Source of the DNA: Natrinema zhouii
GTDB lineage: Archaea; Halobacteriota; Halobacteria; Halobacteriales; Natrialbaceae
Assembly: GCF_013456555.2 (NCBI RefSeq)
Contig: NZ_CP084884.1
Location: 62,001 to 126,000, forward strand
Reading direction: 5' to 3'
Length of the DNA: 64,000 nt
Shown here: positions 61,635-64,000 of the stretch, piece by piece
Layout of the letters: every line of letters begins with the position of its first letter
Numbering within the stretch: the stretch's first letter is position 1
The notes under the pieces: model-generated
The model's database searches: none
The model's input: only the letters and a program-made list of their open reading frames with translations
What the model was told of the DNA's origin: nothing
Position numbers and translations under genes: made by a program

Positions 61635-61802
61635 TTGATTCAGCCGCTGTCCGGATTTCTGTGTGATGGAGCCACCAAGACTCAAACGCATCCTCACAGA
61701 TCCGGACGAGTTCATTTCGAACGGTCAGTTGAAGTCTCTTAGATCACGAAACAGGCTCTCAGCCGTCGTTCGTACTTTTTGATCTGGAGTGCACCTTGGT
61801 AT

Positions 61803-61812
61803 AACCGGAAGT
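61803..61812 (+). repeat. Target-site duplication, left copy
   Basis: AACCGGAAGT directly precedes the left terminal repeat; the same 10 bp follows the right terminal repeat at 62322-62331. Confidence 0.85.
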
Positions 61813-61929
61813 CATCCGTGTTCGGTTAAGGAAAATCGAGAGACGAGACTGGGATTTAACTTCAGTATCTTCGCAGTAGAGGCTAATTCTCATGGTTGAA
61901 ACGAGCTGCTCGCTAATCGATGTGGTTAT

Positions 61930-61948
61930 GGTGCACTGAGTGCACTAA
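61930..61948. promoter_or_regulatory. Operator-like palindrome before the RHH gene
   Basis: GGTGCACTGAGTGCACTAA contains GTGCACT-G-AGTGCAC, a palindrome around one base, 16 bp before the RHH start codon. The exact inverse lies after the gene. RHH proteins commonly bind such sites to control themselves. Confidence 0.65.
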
Positions 61949-61964
61949 TAGGTGAGAAATCACA

Positions 61965-62162
61965 ATGACTCGTCCAAAATTCGGGATTTCGCCGTCACCA
62001 CAAGTCGCCCAGCAACTCGATGATCTCGTCGAGGAGTGTGTCGATCTCGGAGCCAGCCGCTCCGAGATCGTCGAAGCAGTCCTTTCAGCGTATCTCACTA
62101 CCGATGAAGATCGAATCTCCACAACGCGTGAACTGGTAATTCGACTGCGGCAATCTCGATGA
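61965..62162 (+). CDS. Ribbon-helix-helix (CopG/ParD-like) DNA-binding protein inside the element
   Basis: The 65-residue product has PKFGISPSPQVAQQLDDLVE for the DNA-contacting strand and first helix, and GASRSEIVEAVLSAYL for the second helix, the standard RHH plan with R-S-E-I-V. Such proteins bind as dimers to palindromes. The gene fills the middle of the 509-bp element, framed by identical palindromes of inverse orientation, which suggests autoregulation and perhaps a role in transposition. It could be an antitoxin-like regulator, but no toxin gene is next to it. ATG 61965, TGA 62160-62162. Confidence 0.85.
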   Translation: MTRPKFGISPSPQVAQQLDDLVEECVDLGASRSEIVEAVLSAYLTTDEDRISTTRELVIRLRQSR

Positions 62163-62170
62163 ACGCGAGT

Positions 62171-62189
62171 TAGTGCACTCAGTGCACCT
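62171..62189. promoter_or_regulatory. Operator-like palindrome after the RHH gene
   Basis: TTAGTGCACTCAGTGCACC is the exact reverse complement of the 61930-61948 site and starts eight bases after the RHH stop codon. Confidence 0.65.
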
Positions 62190-62321
62190 ATCTAATTGCG
62201 GTCATATCCTGCGAGCTGCACAGCAGAATAATCCAAGAAGGGATTTGTGGAAATAACCTTCTCCGCCTAGTCGGAATCCGGCTGCCTGCTCTTGGTTTCA
62301 CTGCTTAACCGAACACGGATG

Positions 62322-62331
62322 AACCGGAAGT
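62322..62331 (+). repeat. Target-site duplication, right copy
   Basis: AACCGGAAGT directly follows the right terminal inverted repeat and matches the left copy base for base. Confidence 0.85.
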
Positions 62332-62386
62332 ACGTATCCGACTCCAGTGCGTCTTTAGCCGATTTGCGCGGACTGTTCGCTGGCAT

Positions 62387-62661
62387 CACATTAGTTGTCC
62401 TGCAGTCTTAATAATAGGTTAGGGTCTGAGGAGTAACCGGTACCACCGACAAAACTCTGAACCAGTATGTTATCGCTTGAGAAGACCAAGATTTGTGTTT
62501 CCGTTGAATTGTCTTTTGACTTCGTAAACTCGCTAGTAGATATCTGTTCTCACCTACGTATTCAATGGATTCTTTAGAATTACAACAGAGCGGCAGAGTC
62601 GCCGATTCACGGGTGATAAAATGGTGTTCGACAATGAGACGGAGTACAATCCGATTGGCAG
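62387..62661. other. Intergenic stretch
   Basis: About 275 bp between the interrupted small gene and the end of the helicase-nuclease gene. I see no gene, repeat or clear RNA; it probably includes the promoter of the interrupted gene. Confidence 0.35.
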
Positions 62662-64000
62662 CTACTGTCGGACTAAAGCCGCGAGTCTCCGTTCGACGAT
62701 TTCTGACGGCCATGACGACTCGACTGTGTCCTGCTCGACTCCGAAGGTCTCTACTGTCCGATTCACAGGATGGTGCGAACTATCCTGCTGCTCGAAGAGG
62801 TACGAGTAGGCAGTCACTTGGAGTTCGTACCGACGTCGCGTCTCCGGCGTTTGATCCGTCAGCGTGATTTTCAGGTCGGCCACGTGCCGTTCGCCGGAGG
62901 GCAATGTGACGACGAAATCGCTCGTCCCGTGTATCTCGATCTCGATGTCGTCAATAGTGACGAGACCATCGATGGGCTTCTCAACGGTAACCTGTTCGGC
63001 CCGTTGAATCCGATTCCACAAGTCGGACGCGAGGAAGTCGTCCAGTACCTCCTCTCGGAAGAAGGTAAACAGGCCGTCGCGTTCGTTGTCGTCGATTTGC
63101 GGAGCGTGGTCGTCCACGACGTCGTCAAACACGTTGCGAACTCCGTCCCCTAGCGAATGGAGTGTCTCTTCGGATACATCGCGTTCGACGAGTGTGGTCA
63201 GAACCTCGTGTAGGCAGGTACCGACATTGTTTGGACCCAGCCGGTCGAACTGGAGGGGGACGTGGTACGGAACGTCGTTGGTCTCTGTGTGTAGTGCGTT
63301 TCCGAGGAGGTGATTGAGTGCCTGTCCGTCGGGATCGTCCGTGAGCGGATACATCGTGCTCGGTTTGATAAACCGGGGCACCCACGGGTCGAGTTCGGCG
63401 CGACGCGGTGGATTGACGGCGACGTCGTCGCCGTGGAACGTAGACGTGGTTGTCCACGTCGCGCGAAGTGTGACGTCGTTGACGCCAACGTCGAACGATC
63501 CGTCGTTCGAATCAGCATCTGGGTCGAGGGTGTACGTCTTGGTCTCGTCGCCGGTGAAGTTGAGGCCATCCCGTATCGTGTCGAGCCACCGGTCACGGGG
63601 TCGGGATTCACCGAACAGCGACCGTGGAAGTGGAACGACGAGGTGATCTTGCGCACGCGTGAGTGCGACGTACAGAAGTCGCCACGCTTCGGCTCGTTCA
63701 TTCGCTGCAACCCATTTGAGGCGGTCGGGACCGACGAGTGACGTCGAGTCCGCAGACTTAGTGACGTCGTCGCACCAGTGGCCCGTGGCCCACCGCAGTC
63801 CGACATCGCGGTCCCGCGTGTCCTCGGGATCGTAGAGCCCGTTGGCGAACGGTGGGAGCGCAATGTCTGAGGGGATGTCGGTGTTCGTCGGAGGGGCGAG
63901 TCCGGCAGTGTTCCCTTGAGTGATGAACCGTTGGGCCTGCGGTCCGTGCTTCCAGAGACCGAACCCAGGATTCGCAACAACGACGACATCGTCTTGATCG
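62662..64000 (-). CDS. UvrD/AddA-type helicase with C-terminal RecB-family nuclease (5' end outside the window)
   Basis: The last 445 codons are present. AEAWRLLYVALTRAQDHLVVP is helicase motif VI of UvrD/AddA proteins. After a linker, GTCLHEVLTTLVERDVSE starts a RecB-type PD-(D/E)XK nuclease with SDFVVTLPSGERHVADLKI (Asp and the D-x-K pair) and RRYELQVTAYSYLFEQ (the Q-x(3)-Y helix). So it is a single-chain helicase-nuclease that degrades or processes DNA ends. It lies beyond the decayed region next to the defence island and may be a repair or a defence gene. The 5' part is beyond 64000. Confidence 0.88.
   Translation of the reverse strand, partial: DQDDVVVVANPGFGLWKHGPQAQRFITQGNTAGLAPPTNTDIPSDIALPPFANGLYDPEDTRDRDVGLRWATGHWCDDVTKSADSTSLVGPDRLKWVAANERAEAWRLLYVALTRAQDHLVVPLPRSLFGESRPRDRWLDTIRDGLNFTGDETKTYTLDPDADSNDGSFDVGVNDVTLRATWTTTSTFHGDDVAVNPPRRAELDPWVPRFIKPSTMYPLTDDPDGQALNHLLGNALHTETNDVPYHVPLQFDRLGPNNVGTCLHEVLTTLVERDVSEETLHSLGDGVRNVFDDVVDDHAPQIDDNERDGLFTFFREEVLDDFLASDLWNRIQRAEQVTVEKPIDGLVTIDDIEIEIHGTSDFVVTLPSGERHVADLKITLTDQTPETRRRYELQVTAYSYLFEQQDSSHHPVNRTVETFGVEQDTVESSWPSEIVERRLAALVRQ

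Larger units (their letters stand above)
61813..62321. mobile_element. 509-bp non-autonomous element (MITE-like) with 18-bp TIRs and its own RHH gene
   Basis: The left end CATCCGTGTTCGGTTAAG (61813-61830) and right end CTTAACCGAACACGGATG (62304-62321) are perfect 18-bp inverted repeats. The element is flanked by identical 10-bp copies of AACCGGAAGT (61803-61812, 62322-62331), the mark of transposition. There is no room for a transposase. The CAT ends and 10-bp duplication are what I know of the ISH8 group of the IS4 family, so a transposase of that kind may move it in trans. Inside lie one small ribbon-helix-helix gene (61965-62162) and two 19-bp inverted operator-like sequences (61930-61948, 62171-62189). 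It interrupts an older gene. Perfect ends suggest a recent insertion. Confidence 0.88.
61627..62386 (-). pseudogene. Small gene interrupted by the inverted-repeat element
   Basis: ATG 62386 starts MPANSPRKSAKDALESDTYF. Removing 61813-62321 together with one target copy restores an uninterrupted frame across the 10-bp target: TYFRLYQGALQIKKYERR. The downstream part, with AESLFRDLRD and then LQLTVRNELVRICEDAFESW, needs two further frameshifts and ends at TGA 61627-61629. So this gene (about 90-95 residues) was hit by the element and then drifted. Function not recognised. Confidence 0.6.

Noticed and set aside
62621..63153. Plus-strand frames over the helicase-nuclease gene
   Set aside because: They are antisense to a continuous 445-codon minus-strand frame that holds UvrD motif VI and the RecB nuclease motifs.

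Overview
The window is from a haloarchaeon (class Halobacteria). The proteins are strongly acidic, many genes start at or just after a TATA box with no leader, and there is an F420-type luciferase-like oxidoreductase, a twin-arginine lipoprotein binding protein, a DUF7563-type zinc ribbon and ATGA-coupled operons. I cannot name the genus from sequence alone. No rRNA, tRNA or CRISPR array was seen.

Region A (1 to about 36.9 kb) is GC-rich and is a large catabolic island for organic acids handled as CoA thioesters. It holds an IclR regulator, an acyl-CoA dehydrogenase, two family III CoA-transferases, two crotonase-fold enzymes, two MaoC-type proteins, an HMG-CoA-lyase-like enzyme, an isocitrate-lyase/PEP-mutase-fold enzyme, a fumarase/ASL-superfamily lyase, an enolase-superfamily dehydratase, dehydrogenases, and an operon with a UGSC-motif protein, its partner, a DUF6282 hydrolase, an amidohydrolase and a Rieske protein. 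Uptake would be by two related MFS carriers, a TctABC tripartite system and a DASS carrier. The substrate cannot be read from sequence. At least seven genes here are broken by frameshifts, premature TGA codons or truncation, so parts of the pathway are decaying.

Region B (36.9 to 47.3 kb) starts at a sharp junction that cuts a 3-hydroxyacyl-CoA dehydrogenase gene. It looks like remains of a plasmid or conjugative element: a 1258-residue HerA/VirD4-type ATPase, a winged-helix regulator, a 1.2-kb purine-rich non-coding tract with about 27-bp iterons and palindromes, small haloarchaeal genes, and a broken O-antigen ligase joined to a broken DUF6610 gene.

Region C (47.3 to 61.1 kb) is a defence island: a small AbrB-like protein, a DUF499 (COG1483) ATPase, a small companion, a DUF1156 (COG1743) DNA methylase, an Upf1-like SF1 helicase, a convergent TRAM-domain protein, and a PLD-SNF2 helicase. 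The first three quarters of the methylase gene is much AT-richer than the rest, so the gene is a mosaic.

Region D (61.1 to 64 kb) is decaying sequence containing a very clear 509-bp non-autonomous element. It has 18-bp perfect terminal inverted repeats and a 10-bp target duplication, and carries its own ribbon-helix-helix gene between two copies of a 19-bp operator-like palindrome. It interrupts an older gene. The window ends in the 3' part of a UvrD/RecB-type helicase-nuclease gene.
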